64,000 nucleotides of DNA from Garcia nutans (lineage: Eukaryota > Streptophyta > Magnoliopsida > Malpighiales > Euphorbiaceae), in assembly GCA_947685225.1 (NCBI GenBank), contig CANTUV010000051.1:6510001-6574000 (forward strand). The letters are read 5' to 3'. The position numbers and the translations under genes were made by a program. How positions within the stretch are numbered: the stretch's first letter is position 1; the number at the start of each line of letters is the position of its first letter. A model generated the notes under the pieces. That model made no database searches, was not told the DNA's origin, and was given only the letters and a program-made list of their open reading frames with translations. Positions 1 through 13,161 of this stretch are shown here, in pieces.

Positions 1-939
1 AAAGAATATATACCAAATAAATTTCAAAGCATTCCATTCGAATGAAGCCATGGAGTAGAAAATTGCACAGTAAATAATTGTTTGTGCAAATACATAGGGG
101 AACTCAATAACAACCTGCATACAAAAATAAAATAGCTGATCTTTAGAGACTTGAATTGAGGGATTTTGCACAAATAGAAATGGAAATGAGGTCCAAAAAA
201 AAATACCTGAGCAAATGCAAATGGTAGAGCTGAGTACAGCCCAGCAACTCTCTCTCGATATGATACAAATCTTTCAATAGAAACAACAGGCTGAACAGCG
301 GATGCATTGGTAATCCCAATGAACAGGACTGCAGCGTACAAGGATCCCATAGCATTGAATAGTTCTTGCACATTCTCTCTGTAATAAATAAATAACATCG
401 AATAACAGAAATTGTAATAATACAGAAATACATGCTTCTAGAGCAAGAAAAAGAAAAAGAGTGATAGGTAAAGGCCAAAGCCGAAAGAACAGAAAATGAA
501 ATATAAGCACTCCACATGATTAGTCCATTGAGAAGGAACAAGTTGATCCTACTGTCCACATTGAACCTTTAGTGTGTTTTTTTTTTTGCTAGAAGAAAAC
601 ATGCAGTGTTAATTCCAAAAGCACCTAGGCATGAAACCATCTCAACCAGAGAAAACATGTAAAAGAGAGACATTATTGAGAACTGTTTCAACAATGCTTA
701 AAGCAAAAAACCTTTTTGATCCGAATTTCCAACATATTGTTCCAAGCATCAATGAGATTACAACAGTGTAGAAGAAGCGAACTGCAGTGTATTGTGGATT
801 TCTCCAATAAGATAGATTTTGCTTCCAAAGGCATGCTAAAAACTGCTCAAAAAATGATTGAGAATACTTGGTTGGGAAGTTCAGCTCCTTAGAATTACCA
901 TTTGGCTTGCTCAGATTTTCAACTAACTCTCTGTTACGT
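1..939 (-). other. ABCG32: ABCG32-like exons 21-23: second transmembrane domain, partial
   Basis: Exons 939-712, 378-207 and 114-1 (running off the window). They encode FPTKYSQSFFEQFLACLWKQ, then SLMLGTICWKFGSKR, FNAMGSLYAAVLFIGITNA and SVERFVSYRE-type PDR signature residues. Exon 23 continues the family segment VIEFPYVFAQ, and its last codon ends exactly at base 1. The remaining helices and the C-terminus lie to the left. Confidence 0.9.
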
Positions 940-3900
940 CTGAAAAACAAACAAAATATCAAATAGTTATAGGAGAGAGAAGAGAAAGAATGATGGAGAT
1001 CCTCAACAAAAGGAAACCAGCAGAAAAAAAATTTCCAGAAATTTAACATACTGAAACATAATAGATTTTCGGTAAACTTCAGCAAAATCCACTCCCAGAC
1101 GGATTTCTTCTGATGAGGAAGTAACCTCAAGCATCCAGGCAGCAGGATTATACCCAGGCCTGATTTTTGGCACCCCTTCAATTGCCTGAAAAACAAAATA
1201 TACACCATCTAGATAATTAGGCAATGTTCAACACAGATTTAACCACAAACTAGCACACATGCATTAAGATGCACAATCTCACCTCAAAATACTTTATGAG
1301 TTCACAAGATCTGCGGCCAAGTGGACCAGCATAAATTAGCTCTCCTCCACGCTTCATAAACAAAAGCTGCAACAACAAATAATTGGAGTGGATTAGTAAC
1401 TTTTATCATAACATTTTAAATGGAAACAACCTAACTGAAGTTCATCTGGACTCTCAACTCATATCTGAAAATCGAAGACAGTTTGGTGTCACAAAATAAG
1501 CTATCTGTCTGTGACACAGAGTAATGTTGCCCATTCATGATAAATTCTGATTTCTGGCAATAAATATCACAGAAAGAAAACAGAGCTCCAGAAGTGGCCG
1601 CATGCTGCACATATATAAGAAATGGATACCTCATCAAAGGATTCAAAGATGTCTATGCTGGGCTGATGAATTGTGCAAACAATGGTACGCCCAGTGTTCA
1701 CAATATTCCTTACAGTCCTCATTACAATGGCAGCAGCCCTTGCATCCAGCCCTGAAGTGGGCTCATCCATGAACACTATCGATGGGTTTGCAACCAATTC
1801 TACAGCAATTGTTAATCTTTTTCTTTGTTCTGTTGACAGACCATCTACTCCTGGTAGACCAACCAATGCACCACTTAAAGGAGTAAGCTCCACAAGTTCC
1901 ATCACCTCCTCAACAAATGCCTGAAAAATTCAACTTCATGAAGTCACAGAATAACCAAGCCACGCTAAAGAGCAAAACAGTATATCATATAAATACAGTT
2001 ACCTGTTGTGTATCCATGTCAACTTCTGATGGTAAACGGAGCCATGCAGAGAAAAGTAGTGATTCAAGAACAGTCAAGCAAGGAGAGTGAATATCATTTT
2101 GCTCACAATAACCAGAAATTCTTGCAAAAGTCTCTTGCTTTTTGGGATAACCAGATATATATATACTCCCTTCTATGACCCCTCCAGTTTTCCTACCAGC
2201 TAAAACATCCATGAGGGTCGTTTTTCCAGCACCACTAACTCCAACCAATGCTGTTAGCACACCGGGTCTAAATGCTCCAGTGACATTAACTAATAACTGC
2301 AATCTGTCTTCGACTATCCCTTGTTGCTTCAACTCCTGAAAAATATTACAGTGAGGTATTTGTATTTTCGCTATTTCCCAAATATATTACAGACAGGAAA
2401 AGAGCTATTTTCGCACCACAGGGACATCCACAAAGTAATTGATATTGCTGAAAGACATGGAAAGCGGTTGAAATGGAAGAACCATGCCTTTTTGCTTGAA
2501 GTATTTTCCTGCCCAGAAATTAAGATAAATAAAAGCTCAAAAGTTTAGTTCAACTGGATATGTGCTTGTAATAAAAGAAAGGAAAAGCCAGTAAGGAATG
2601 TAGTTCACAAACCATTTAGTGAACCTGAATGCTGCAAGTACTCTCTCAATTCAATAACGACATTTTCACCTTTCCTTCTTTTATCTCTCTCTTGAAGCTC
2701 TTCTTTGGAGACAACAGCTTGTTGCTTCCCCCAAGCTGGTAGAATAACAAAAGCATTACTCAAGCATAATTACCTGCTATTTTTAGACAAATCATTTGGC
2801 ATAAGTTTAGAACTAGGACATTTTCTTATTGAATGCAACGGCTTACGATTAAGGTGAGCTAGGAAGAATGTAAAGAGGGCATTGAGAAAAATTGTGTATC
2901 CAATCAAAGCGCCAACACCAATCCAATACCAGTAGCTCTCTGGAAACAAACTCCGTGCTCTTAGTATTGCTTCACCTAATGAAAAGTTAGTGTCATTCCC
3001 TGATCTCTACAAAAGAAATAGAGGAAGAAAAAACAGTAAGTTTTAAAATAGAGTGAGAATCCTATAACAGAACTAGGACTAGCATAAAAAATTTAGCATC
3101 AGATGTTAAAACCAATCAAGATTCTGGTTTGGATTTTAAGAGCTCCAGTAGCATGAGGGACAAGCCTCAATAAAAGCCTATATTGCTGTAAGTTTATATA
3201 TTATGAAATATCAGTTTCATTTTTCACCCAGTGAAGTGCCACATCACGAGGTGTAAATGGTTTTCCAGCACATTTATGAAACAACAAACTCAATTAACAG
3301 GAAAAGGTCCATTCAATCTATTAGAGGCATTTCAGCTCTTCCAAATTGTATTTTTTCAAATTATCCATATATGTTGACCATGCCAGTCTAGCAGAATAAT
3401 AAACCACTCAAAAGTTAAAAAGCAAATGGGATAGATGAATGATGACCTTATTCCAAGAATGTGCAAGGAATTCATTTACTGAAGCTGCATTTTGAGCATA
3501 CATCAGAGGAGAAATCCAGAAACCCCATATCCACCAGCTCGGGATATACTCTGTCATGGCAAGTAAAAAGATGAAACATGCCAGTAGGAAAACTGAAAAT
3601 GTACAGTGAAAAAGCTTTAATTTTACCTCTTGAAATGATGTATCCTCCAAGAGCCATGACAACCAGCATAGCGAAAGATCCAAAGGTGTTAGCTACTATC
3701 ATATGACGGCCCAAGGAACCAATGACACGGAATAAAGCAATAGACATTTGGTGCAGAAAGAAATATAACAAAAGCTGTCGAAGAAATCTGCAGATTAAAG
3801 AGTTAAATGACAAAAACAACGAATTAAAAATCAAGGAAAAAAGTTCCACCTGAAGTGAATGGCCATAACTTGTGCATGATTCTATGAATGTTTATTTTTT

Positions 3901-6900
3901 ACCTTGTAATATTAGGATCATACCCAATAGCATAGTATGTAACTGCCACCCAGAGACCAGACTCCATGAGTGAAGTTGGTATACTTAGGATCCAAGCAGG
4001 AATTGTATAGGCCCAGCTTGGGTAGAAGTGCAGATTTCTATGCTTGTAAAGCACAGGAAGCTTTGCTACCAACATTGAAACCTCTGTAAAGCCATTGAAA
4101 AGAATAATGACCATGGAAAAATATAGTGCCCCAACATATAAGCCTCCATCATAGATTGTATTATGATGCATTGTTGTCCGGAAGAATACGCTCATTGTGA
4201 TCAAGGCAACAATAAGAAGCTGTGGAACAGTTCATAATACTTGTATTAGAATTGGGTGGAGGAGAGAAAGATGTTGGAGATATGAATATGACAATTTAGG
4301 CAAAGGAGTCTGGAAAATCAATTTAAAGTACTAATGTGGTTAAGATACAGCTTTCGTTCTCCAAAACTTTTCAGGTACTCATCTATTTTTCCGTAAAGAT
4401 TAATTTAGAACTATAAAAATTAAGGTTGACAAATTACCTGAATAAATTTAAAAACATAGATAAAAGAATTTCTTTTCATTAGTAGCTTCTGCCAGTCAAA
4501 GCTGATCTTGAAGAGTTCAATTCGCTTCATGCCGAAACGAGAAATGGATAATGCTGCTGGATGATTATAGCGTTTATCAAAAGGAACTTCCAATTCCTCA
4601 GACAAATTCTTACCAATTTGATATGATCGAAAGGCTTCAACAAACTTCCCTGGAGGTATGTATCGATAAGGACGGTTAGCTAACCAATACTGCTGTTGAT
4701 CCTTCTTCGACGTAACCTGTAAAAAAAGGAGATTTGAGAAAAGTAACAGATGGTAGAACAGAAATTCACATCCAAGCTTCTTGTTACTCACTTCTTGCAG
4801 GAAGTCTGCCACATTTTTCCTTTCAGGACAGTAAAATCCCATTGAGGAAAAGAACTCAAGAACAGTATCACGAGGTCCCTGGTATACGATCTGCCCCTCG
4901 CATAAAAGTAAAACATCATCAAATAGCTCGTAAGTCTCAGGAGCAGGTTGCAGCAAAGAAATTACAGTAGTCCCATCGAGTGCACAAGTTGAATGCCTCA
5001 GATATTTGATGATTTGATAAGTGGTCGAACTGTCAAGTCCATTCGAGATTTCATCCATGAACAGCACTCTAGCAGGACCAACTAGTAATTCACCTGAAAA
5101 TCACATACACGTACGGCATTCTGGTAGACGAAACCAAAAAAAAATGCCACGTAGCACACACACATACGTAGGGGAGAAAAAAAAGGAAAGGGAAGCCAAT
5201 GTACACCTGTTGTGAGCCGCTTCTTCTGGCCCCCCGAGATCCCTTTAAGCATTTCATCACCCACCAACGTGTCAGCACATACGTCCAACCCTAAAATCTT
5301 TGTCAAATATATTTTAGTATTCGAGGATAATTTTTAACACTGATGTTCAGCAATTAAAATCGGGATTCATTTTCTAAACATGGATCGATATTAATATCAT
5401 ATTCTTTTCAAAGAGTAGCATTTCCTTTAAATATTCTCACGAGCGAAATTAACTTGCCAGTCAACTTTTTTGAATTGTTAGTCTTCAATGAATCAAACAA
5501 TGTAAATTAATTTTGCTAGTACAAGGTTCAGGGGTTGAACGGTTAAAGTATGCAACAAGCAATTCTCGGCATGCAACACATTATCATAAAGCCGCATCCT
5601 TGAAGTAATTCAAAATATTGAAATTGCTTTTTGCTATTTTCTTGAAATTTTGGGCAAAATAATTGCTAATGGATAAACTGAAATACTTTCATGCTTAAAT
5701 TTTTGGGCAAACAGATTGCTAATGGATAAATTAAAATATTTCATGCTTGAATCGAGCATCAAGCAATGCAGTCATGTGCCCTAAAACAAGAAGTATAACC
5801 GATAAAGGCGAAGGGAAAACCTTGTACAGACACTTGGCAAAAGGCACTTTACTCTTTTTAAATAAACTTCACTTTTCAGTTTGTTTTGGCCCTACTGGAA
5901 TGAATGTTCTGCTGTATTACTTTTTACACTACGCCAAAAGGTGTTTATTAATTTACCAATTTCCAATTGTGAAGTTTTTTGCACAAATACCCCAAACAGA
6001 GAATTCAAAATCCTAATTGTAATCTTTCAGAAACCTACAAATCATGTTAGATTGTATGGTCAAGGCCCACTAGAATTACTGAGATACCAAGCATAAAAAA
6101 AGGTGAATTTAGGGATTCGTTTCAATAACAAAAGCTTTCTTCTTTTCGAAAATTGAAACCTATACTGTTAATGAATGTCATAGTAATATTTTAAGAGAAA
6201 AAAAAATATGGTGTAATATTTAAAGAAGAAAAAAAAATTATGGTTTTTAATATTATAGAACCAATGAACTATATATTTTTCAACAAAACTTCTGGACAAA
6301 CAAAGCTACTTAACAGGGATTGCTGCCTGATAATAGGTTCAAACTATCCTATAACTGATGCAGCTTAGTATAAGAACGGGAAATAATTAGAATAGAATTT
6401 ATATCAACTTGCCATCCAAGGTTTAAGTGCAGCTTATTGCTGACAATCTTATTCAGTCAATGTGTCAATCAAAGGAGTTTTAAAAAACATAAATGCAGCA
6501 GGCTCACTGCAACCTAGCTTAACGAGTGAACAACTTATAGAGAATACCTTGATGATGTACTCTACCACCAGGCTTGTCTCCTGCCCCCCCAAAGCCAATG
6601 ACTGGATAAAGATATTGTCATAATGATCAAATCCTCGCAATAATAAATCAATCATTCCGCAAGAAAGAAAGAGACCTTCAAGTTTATTTGTAAAAAGTAC
6701 CTTCATGAATATATCAAGATCTTCATCAGGTTTTATCCCAGCAACCTTCTCTCTTCTTGCAAGTTCCAAAAGCATATCTGGCACAAAATTTTGTAAATCA
6801 GAATCTAGGTAAGCATGCATTGAGGCCTCAGCTCAGGAAGTCCAGCCGTTCAGGGATGACATTCATTTAAGTAGATCTCAAGTGTCCAATAGCACAAATA

Positions 6901-9023
6901 AAAATGCTTAGGCATGAGTTCTAAGTTTACCGAGTTTGAACCCAACACCTTGACAGCGTCCTGCCAACTCCAGAGTTTCTCTTACAGTCATCTCTGCCAC
7001 ATGCCAATCCTGTTGGCTGACATAAGCTGATGTTCTTGGAGCAACAAACTCGTTTAAACCGTGTCCGTTGTATGTAACTTTCCCTGACATCTTCAAGAGG
7101 AATGAAGAATAAACGAATGACCAGTTAATGAAAAATCAGGCTAGGAATTTGTGCCATTTGACACTTTGACTTATCTAGGGCATCCACATTTCTCCAATCA
7201 ACTAGAAAACACATAGTTGATAGAATAACGTGATTATCATAACTAAATGGAGACGAAAAGATAAAATGTGAGCGCCACACGGAATAATTCCATTGAATAT
7301 CACACATTTTATCAACAAGTACTCCATCATTGTATATCAGTATATACAAGACATCATGAGAATCCAAAGCATAAGCAACAGTTTTGTTCAGTTTAACCCT
7401 TTTATTCTAGGAACCTGCTATGTCAGCCTTCTGCATTTTATGTATAAACAAAATCTTGATACCTGTAAATTATTTCCGAGACGTCCAGCAAGCGCCAAGA
7501 GTAGTGTTGTCTTTCCGGAGCTTGGAGGACCCAACAGCAGTGTCAATCTACAGCATAACACTTGCACCTTAGAATCGAAGCATGTGACGGAAAAATCACA
7601 AGTTAATAACAATGTGAACTCCAAATGTACCTTGAAGGTCTAATAATCCCACTAATATTATCCAAAATTGTTAGCTTGCTTCTGTTTCCTCGATAAATAT
7701 GCAACTGCCTTAAAAATGCCTTCACAAAGATCAAATGAAATAACTCAAAATCATGTAAGCAAAACCATAAATAGAAAACTGAATAAAACATGCTGAATTT
7801 TATTCTTACAATTTTTTTATTCAGCATTTTTTTCCTTTCAAAAACTAAAACTTGCTGAATAAAAAATTGCAAGAACGGTAAAAATTCTACCTCAGTCATG
7901 TTAAAAATAAAGTTGGGAATTGTTGGAAGTGCCCTACTTCCGACGTGTACAAAAGATTCAATCGTCAGATTCTGAAATCGAACTTCAATCTTTGAAAATT
8001 CCAAATCTACTCTGAATAAAGACAAATAAAAAATCTTCATTAAAAAAAATTACAAAAAAAATTGTTTTATATTTTTGTCAGAATAAATCATTATAAAATT
8101 TATGCTGCAGCTATAATTAAGCAGTGAACCAATTTTTTTGAATCCCAATGAGGTCAGAAAACTTGTCTGTACTAAGAATTGCTGATAATAATATAATAAA
8201 AGGGAATTTGTATGACTCTGTCACGCCTTAACTAACAGTAATTTACTCCATTATTAGACCCATTCGAATAACTACATAATGCTCAACTGCAATATTTTTT
8301 GGTTTTTGAGTTTCCAGTATCAATAAAATTTAGTTTCGTGTCTTCTCCTTTATCTCCCGAACATACAGACTATGCCTGGCAGGTGAAAAAACCAATCTTA
8401 TTTAATTATGGATAATTAATAAGCTAATTAGATTAGGTTAATTAACTATTCCCCCTCTATAGTCAACTGAGCTCACCAACTGGTCAACTTGGAAGTTGGA
8501 GACAGAGAGATATATAGAGAGAGTGCAAGTATATGATATGTAGATTAATTTCGAAGTTGATTCAAACTTCAAAACAACTCTCAACTATATCAAGAACAGC
8601 AAAATAGAAAAATAAATAAATAAATAAATAAAAAGTCAAAAAATTCTTAGAATTCTAAGAAAAGTTGTATGAACTAACTAAGCAAGTAATCAGAATCTTA
8701 ATTCAGAGAGTTAAGTTCAATTAATATGTAGTAAGAAAATCAAATTACGCATCGAATCGTTTCCGCATCCGATCGAAGAAGCGCTCGTGATCATCATCCA
8801 CATAGTTAACCAGCCGGTCCAGCACAAGCCTTTGTTCCTGAGCCTGAAGCTCACTGACGTCAATCTCTGTACGATCCCCAACCACGTTCTTAAAAATGCC
8901 TCTTCGCACTCGGTTATAAGTAGGCAAGCGCTCTAAAGCAGCCCATCGGAGCGCCTCCTCATCCTCACCTTGTTCTCTAAACGACGGCGTTCTAGTAAAC
9001 GCATTCTCCATCGAGTTCCACAT
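1..9023 (-). CDS. ABCG32: Full-size ABCG (PDR) transporter, ABCG32-like, 3' end off window
   Basis: ATP-driven plasma-membrane exporter of the plant PDR family. The closest match I recognise is ABCG32/PEC1, which exports cutin precursors to the cuticle; that role is inferred from the family. Twenty-three exons join in frame to 1282 codons with GT-AG borders, in the order NBD1-TMD1-NBD2-TMD2; Arabidopsis ABCG32 has about 1420 residues, so roughly 135 C-terminal residues are missing at the left edge. The start is ATG at 9023-9021 (MWNSMENAF), which matches the family N-terminus. An in-frame ATG 27 codons upstream (9104) would add a basic extension and is probably 5' UTR. No stop or frameshift is seen, so the gene looks functional. 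Exon coordinates are split over the next four entries. Confidence 0.95.
1052..2735 (-). other. ABCG32: ABCG32-like exons 15-20: linker and second nucleotide-binding domain
   Basis: Exons 2735-2613, 2508-2417, 2335-2003, 1920-1630, 1366-1283, 1185-1052. Exon 17 has Walker A (GVSGAGKTTLMDVLAGRK, about residue 858). Exon 18 has the degenerate family signature LSTEQRKRLTIAVELVANP and Walker B (IVFMDEPTSGLDARAAA). The exon 16 donor is ambiguous: a cut after 2417 gives VDVPVELKQQG, which fits the family, while a cut after 2420 would drop one codon. Exon 20 uses donor GTATGT after 1052. Confidence 0.92.
2847..4716 (-). other. ABCG32: ABCG32-like exons 10-14: first transmembrane domain
   Basis: Exons 4716-4438, 4219-3903, 3787-3627, 3550-3447, 3006-2847. 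They encode roughly residues 418-758. The segment includes the conserved PDR stretches RTTMHHNTI, LYFSMVIILFNGFTEV, LPVLYKHRNLHFYPSWAY and FGSFAMLVVMALGGYIISR, then PSWWIWGFWISPLMYAQNA. Several hydrophobic helices are visible. The loop after WISPLMYAQNAASVNEFLAHSW is where ABCG proteins vary most, and it also does so here. All five junctions keep frame. Confidence 0.92.
4792..9023 (-). other. ABCG32: ABCG32-like exons 1-9: N-terminus and first nucleotide-binding domain
   Basis: Exons (5' to 3' on the minus strand): 9023-8749, 8011-7891, 7719-7631, 7547-7463, 7090-6931, 6777-6701, 6601-6548, 5297-5207, 5093-4792. Exon 4 holds Walker A (GPPSSGKTTLLLALAGR, about residue 165). Exon 5 holds the Q-loop segment (YVSQQDWHVAEMTVRETL). 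Exon 8 holds the ABC signature (ISGGQKKRLTTG, about residue 307). Exon 9 holds Walker B and the D-loop (VLFMDEISNGLDSSTT) and the H-loop region (TTVISLLQPAPETYELFDD). The catalytic motifs are all present. Exon 9 ends at a strong GTGAGT donor. Confidence 0.93.
5298..6547 (-). other. Large intron 7 of the ABCG32-like gene
   Basis: This 1.25-kb intron is the longest in the gene. It contains an imperfect tandem duplication of about 53 bp at 5641-5693 and 5694-5745 (shared core GGGCAAA..ATTGCTAATGGATAAA), and AT-rich poly-A stretches near 6200-6240. No coding segment or inserted element with recognisable ends was found. The short open frames inside it have no protein resemblance. Confidence 0.7.
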
Positions 9024-9250
9024 TCTGACTGAATCAACTTTAAATCTGACAGGGAAGGAACGAACCCTAGGATTTTGAGAGAGATAAGCCACATAAAAAC
9101 ACAAACATAGCTAGATATAGAGAGAGAGAGAGAGAAATATAATATAAGAATTTGTTGTGTGAGTGTTTTGTATATATGTGAAAACTAGCTACTGGTTGCC
9201 ATTAAAATGGTTGAAAACTAGCTACTGGTTGCCATTAAAATGGTTGTTGA
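9024..9250 (-). promoter_or_regulatory. 5' UTR and core promoter region of the ABCG32-like gene
   Basis: On the sense (minus) strand a TC-dinucleotide run covers 9119-9135, a pyrimidine patch common in plant 5' leaders. A TATA-like CATATATAC lies at about 9171-9179, roughly 150 bases before the start codon. Further upstream is a perfect 33-bp tandem duplication (9181-9213 and 9214-9246). No transcription start is shown by the sequence itself. Confidence 0.45.
9181..9246. repeat. Perfect 33-bp tandem duplication upstream of the transporter
   Basis: Two identical 33-bp units beginning AAAACTAGCTACTGGTTGCC lie back to back, about 160-220 bp upstream of the start codon. Perfect identity suggests a recent duplication. 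It sits next to the presumed TATA region, so it could alter promoter spacing. Confidence 0.9.
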
Positions 9251-10279
9251 GCTCTGCATTAATGGCGAGCCCTTTCTCTCAAGCCTTCGCTGTACTTCTC
9301 TCTCTCTTCTTAAGAATTGGTTTGTTGATGTTATTACTACTTTGCACTTGCACTGCTCTATCTGTACGTTAAAGAGGGGCGCAGAGAAGAAGGCTCATTA
9401 ATAGCCGCGGGAAAGACAATTTGGCGGGTATTCTTTAAAACTATTTATCTCGCGCTTGGAAATTAAGTGATACTCGCCTTCTTATTCATCGGCGTTTCCA
9501 TTGTTACACGTGGCCTCTATACATGGGTCCGTATGTGTTTTCCAATGGTAACGCGAGTTGAATTAAGGATGCTTTTGAATTGAATTTAAAACGGTTAGGA
9601 AGCTTAGGATGAACTTTTTTTTGTCTTCCCTAAAAACAACAAACAATTTTGCTCCATTCCTTTTTCTCTATTTAGTTCCGCTATATCTCGAATGTCAACA
9701 AATGACAGTTTTGTAATTAAATTAATTAAATATTCAATATATAATTCATGTGCCATTTAATGCTCCTCCAGGGACGGAAATAATATACATATTTTTATTT
9801 TATATAGAAAATTTTAAAAAATTAATTATTTTTTTATAAATATAAATTTATATTATTTTTTAATTTTTTTATTTAATAATATTAAATATGAATACAATAA
9901 AAATTTAATATATTAATTTATTAAAATTATAATTTAATTATAATTTAAAATAAATAAAAAAATTATCTATTAATTTAGGACTGGGTAAATAATTAAAATT
10001 ATATATACAAAAAATTTAGGGGAGCCGAGCTGGGCGCAAATAGGATTTTGGTCAGTCGGTCATTTTCAAAACCAACTAGCAAGTTGATAAATGGCAGGTA
10101 AAAACAGTTAAAAATTGGTTGTGTGAATAAGAAAATTAAAGAAAAATAACATCAAAGAAATGCATTTATTCTTTCCTAACCCCGACTATAAATTTAGTTT
10201 TATGGGAAATGTCGATCTCATGGTCAATGGATATGAAAGTGAAAATGAAATAATTTAATTTGAGCATCAAAATATACTG
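9247..10279. other. Upstream intergenic DNA, no gene seen
   Basis: 9247-9760 has mixed composition, includes CG-containing patches and is probably distal promoter. From about 9770 the composition becomes very AT-rich. No open frame with protein resemblance and no element ends were recognised. Confidence 0.6.
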
Positions 10280-10941
10280 GGCTAAATAATTATAAAATTT
10301 TTAAAATTTTATAAATTATACTAATTATTTATTATATTTTTAACATCTAATTTTTTTATTCTGTATTTTTGAAAATTAAACTGTTTAGTCCTTTTATCAA
10401 TATTTTCATCTTAAAATTATTAGTCAACTACTTTAATATTATAAAATAACTTATTTGCTCTTCCTTTATATATATTTATCTTTATTATTTATTAAATTTA
10501 TTTTATTTTAAATTTTATTTTATATATAGATCGTCTGCAAAATAATAAAAGACATTATTTATATTATTTAAAATTATTTTTTAGTAATATCTATAAAATT
10601 AAAATAAATAATGTATATGTATTGTCTGCAAAATAATAAAAGATATTATTCGTATTATTTAAAATTATTTTTTAATAATATTTATAAAATTAAAATAAAT
10701 TATATGTAAAAAATATAAATAAAATTAAAAATAAGTATGACTTAACAAATAATAAAGAAAACTATATATAAAGGAATGGCAAAAAAATTATTTTATAATA
10801 TTAAAGTAGTCGACTAATATTAACAGAATGATTAAACAATTTAATTTTTAAAAATAGAGAGATGTAAAAATTAGATGTTGAAAATATAAAAACTGACTAG
10901 TATAATATACAAAACATTAGAGACTTTATAATTATTTAGCC
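10280..10941. repeat. AT-rich foldback (long-TIR) element, copy A
   Basis: The ends are inverted: GGCTAAATAATTATAAA on the left and its reverse complement at 10926-10941. The inverted similarity extends inwards for about 250-300 bp on each side. The centre holds a direct duplication of about 91 bp (GTCTGCAAAATAATAAAAGA at 10533 and 10624). A related copy lies at 48446-49292. No transposase is encoded and no clear target duplication is visible. It is probably a non-autonomous MITE-like element of uncertain superfamily. Confidence 0.65.
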
Positions 10942-12759
10942 AATATATTAATTTGTGATTTGTGATTTATATTTATTATTATTTTTAATTCAAGTTTAGC
11001 TCTCATAATTTTTATTATGATTATGCATAAATTAATCAATCTACATCATTCTATTTTTATTTTTATTGAATTTAATTTATATCAAATGTTTTCATGAGTT
11101 TTTCATTTTAATTGGTTTTAGATTCAATTTTTTCTTATTAACCTTAAAAATTAATTGTTAAATTTAAAGAGTCTATTTCTATATTAGTTTGATCATTTAT
11201 TTATATTCTTTGTATGTAAGTTTTTTTCATATTTAATTTATTATTTATTTTATTTTATTTGATTCATAAAGTAATCTTAAAAGTTTTAGTGTAAAACATT
11301 TAAAATAATGGATTTTAAATATTTAATTTAATAATTATAGCCATAAACTTATAATTATTAAATTAAATATTTAAATTCTATCATTTTACTCAACAACTTA
11401 TATTGCATTATCCTTTTGTTTATAATACTTTCAATTGTATTCTATCTGCTTTTTAAAAAAAAATAATAATAATCCCAAAATTTTCTCTTTTAGAAAATTT
11501 TTATTTAAAAATAAAAGGAATTTTTACAAAAATATCAAAAAAATAAAAATTAAATTAAATTTACTATATTTTTTAAAAATATTTTTAAATATATCAGAAT
11601 TTATAATTTTTTTTTATAAAAATATCAGATTTAGATAATTTATTATGAGTTTATTATAGATTTATTATGAGTTTATTATATGTTTACTATAAGCTTATGA
11701 ATTTATATAATTTATTATGAGTTTATTATGAATTTATTTTAAAATTATTAAAATAATTTTGATAAAAATAAAATAAATTTATAAAATGGCAAGAGTTATA
11801 ATTTTAAAAAAATATATAAGGGTAATTTAAGGCGCCTTACAAGTGGGGCTATATAAACAAGTCTAACACTTATCTTCAAAAAAACTAAAGATACTTACTC
11901 CTATGGGAGTATAATCTAAGAGATTCTTAATAGTGGGATTAATTAAATGCACTATAATTATGTTGGCATTAGACACTAGTTGTATTGTATTAAATAAAAA
12001 TCTTTATTTAGAAATATATTCATAAAATATTTTATTTCTCCTTTTTTAAAAAAAATTATTTCTAAATTAAATATGAATATAAATATGTATGTATTGTGTC
12101 ATTAAAAATGTAAGAAAAAACATATTTTTTATTCGTAAATTTAATATGATGCCAAAATAGAATATGTCTTTAAACTATCTAGAACAATTTGGAAGTGATC
12201 GCAAAGCAAGTTTAAAAACTACCCTGAAAAAAGGACATTAATATCTTTAAATTATGTCTAAACTATAATAAGTTGGAAGAATTAAAATTAAATCTAAAAA
12301 CTTTTATGAGAAGGAGCTTTTATGTCTTTAAATTGAAAATGTCCATGAAAGAGACCAAAGCAAGTCAAAAAACTTAAAGGACTCTCATATCTTTAAATTG
12401 TTCTTAAACTAGAACAACTTGTAAAGGATTAAAACAATTCAAAAATTGTTGTGAAAAGGGACTTTCATGTTCTTAAATTGAAAATGTCTATGAAAGAGAT
12501 CTAGGCAAATCTTTGAATTGTCAATGAACATATCTATGAAATAAAGAAAAATATACTTAAAAAGTTGTATGTAGTAGAAGGATCTATAACTAAATTGGCA
12601 ATTTAGGCATTCAAGATATATGTGCACCAATGGCAAGAGCATCGGAGATATATATAAAAATAATTTACACTTTTTTTCATTATTTTTATATATTTATTAA
12701 AGCTAATTTAGCATAACTATTATAATGTGTAAAATTTTAATTGATTAGATTAATTTTTA
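10942..12759. other. AT-rich intergenic DNA with diverged short repeats
   Basis: No gene was recognised. 11640-11760 has repeated TTTATTATGAGTTTATTA motifs. 12170-12560 has a diverged, roughly 100-bp periodicity around a TCTTTAAATTG / AAAATGTC(C/T)ATGAAAGAGA motif. It may be an old satellite or element remnant. Confidence 0.5.
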
Positions 12760-13161
12760 TGACAAAGTGGACTGCAATGACTCTGATTCAGACTCAGAAG
12801 TTCGAGTGCTAGTGTTGCCAATCGTACCACCTATTAAGTCAGAGAAGGAGGGACCAGGCTCTAGTAGGGAGACTCTGATACCTAAGTCAGAAATATATAA
12901 ATTGGATGAGCTAATAATAAGGAGAAAGGAAAGTTTTTAGACCCTTTACCTGTAGGGGGCTTATCCCTATATATAGTGGATGGATGTACAACTATATCTG
13001 CTAGGGTCAGCTAATTTTTCAGACATCACCATCATTGTTTTTTGTCACATCATACTAACTACTGTCCAGACGGAGCAGAGTCTGGTCAAACGGGTAGTTC
13101 GGAATGGGAGATGTATCGTCCAGACAGCTAGGAGTCCGGTATAATAGTTCGAGTAGTATCA
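12760..13161 (-). repeat. 3' LTR of Tat element 1
   Basis: 402 bp, starting TGACAAAG and ending TAGTATCA on the plus strand (TG...CA). It matches 21823-22224 along its whole length without net length change. On the element's strand a TATA-like CTATATATAG lies at about 12967-12976. The purine-rich tract GAGGAGGGACTGG at 13162-13176 (minus strand) directly abuts the LTR and serves as the polypurine tract. Confidence 0.92.

Noticed and set aside
12170..12560. Possible tandem repeat of about 100 bp
   Set aside because: Units are too diverged to define borders by eye; kept only as a note in the spacer entry.
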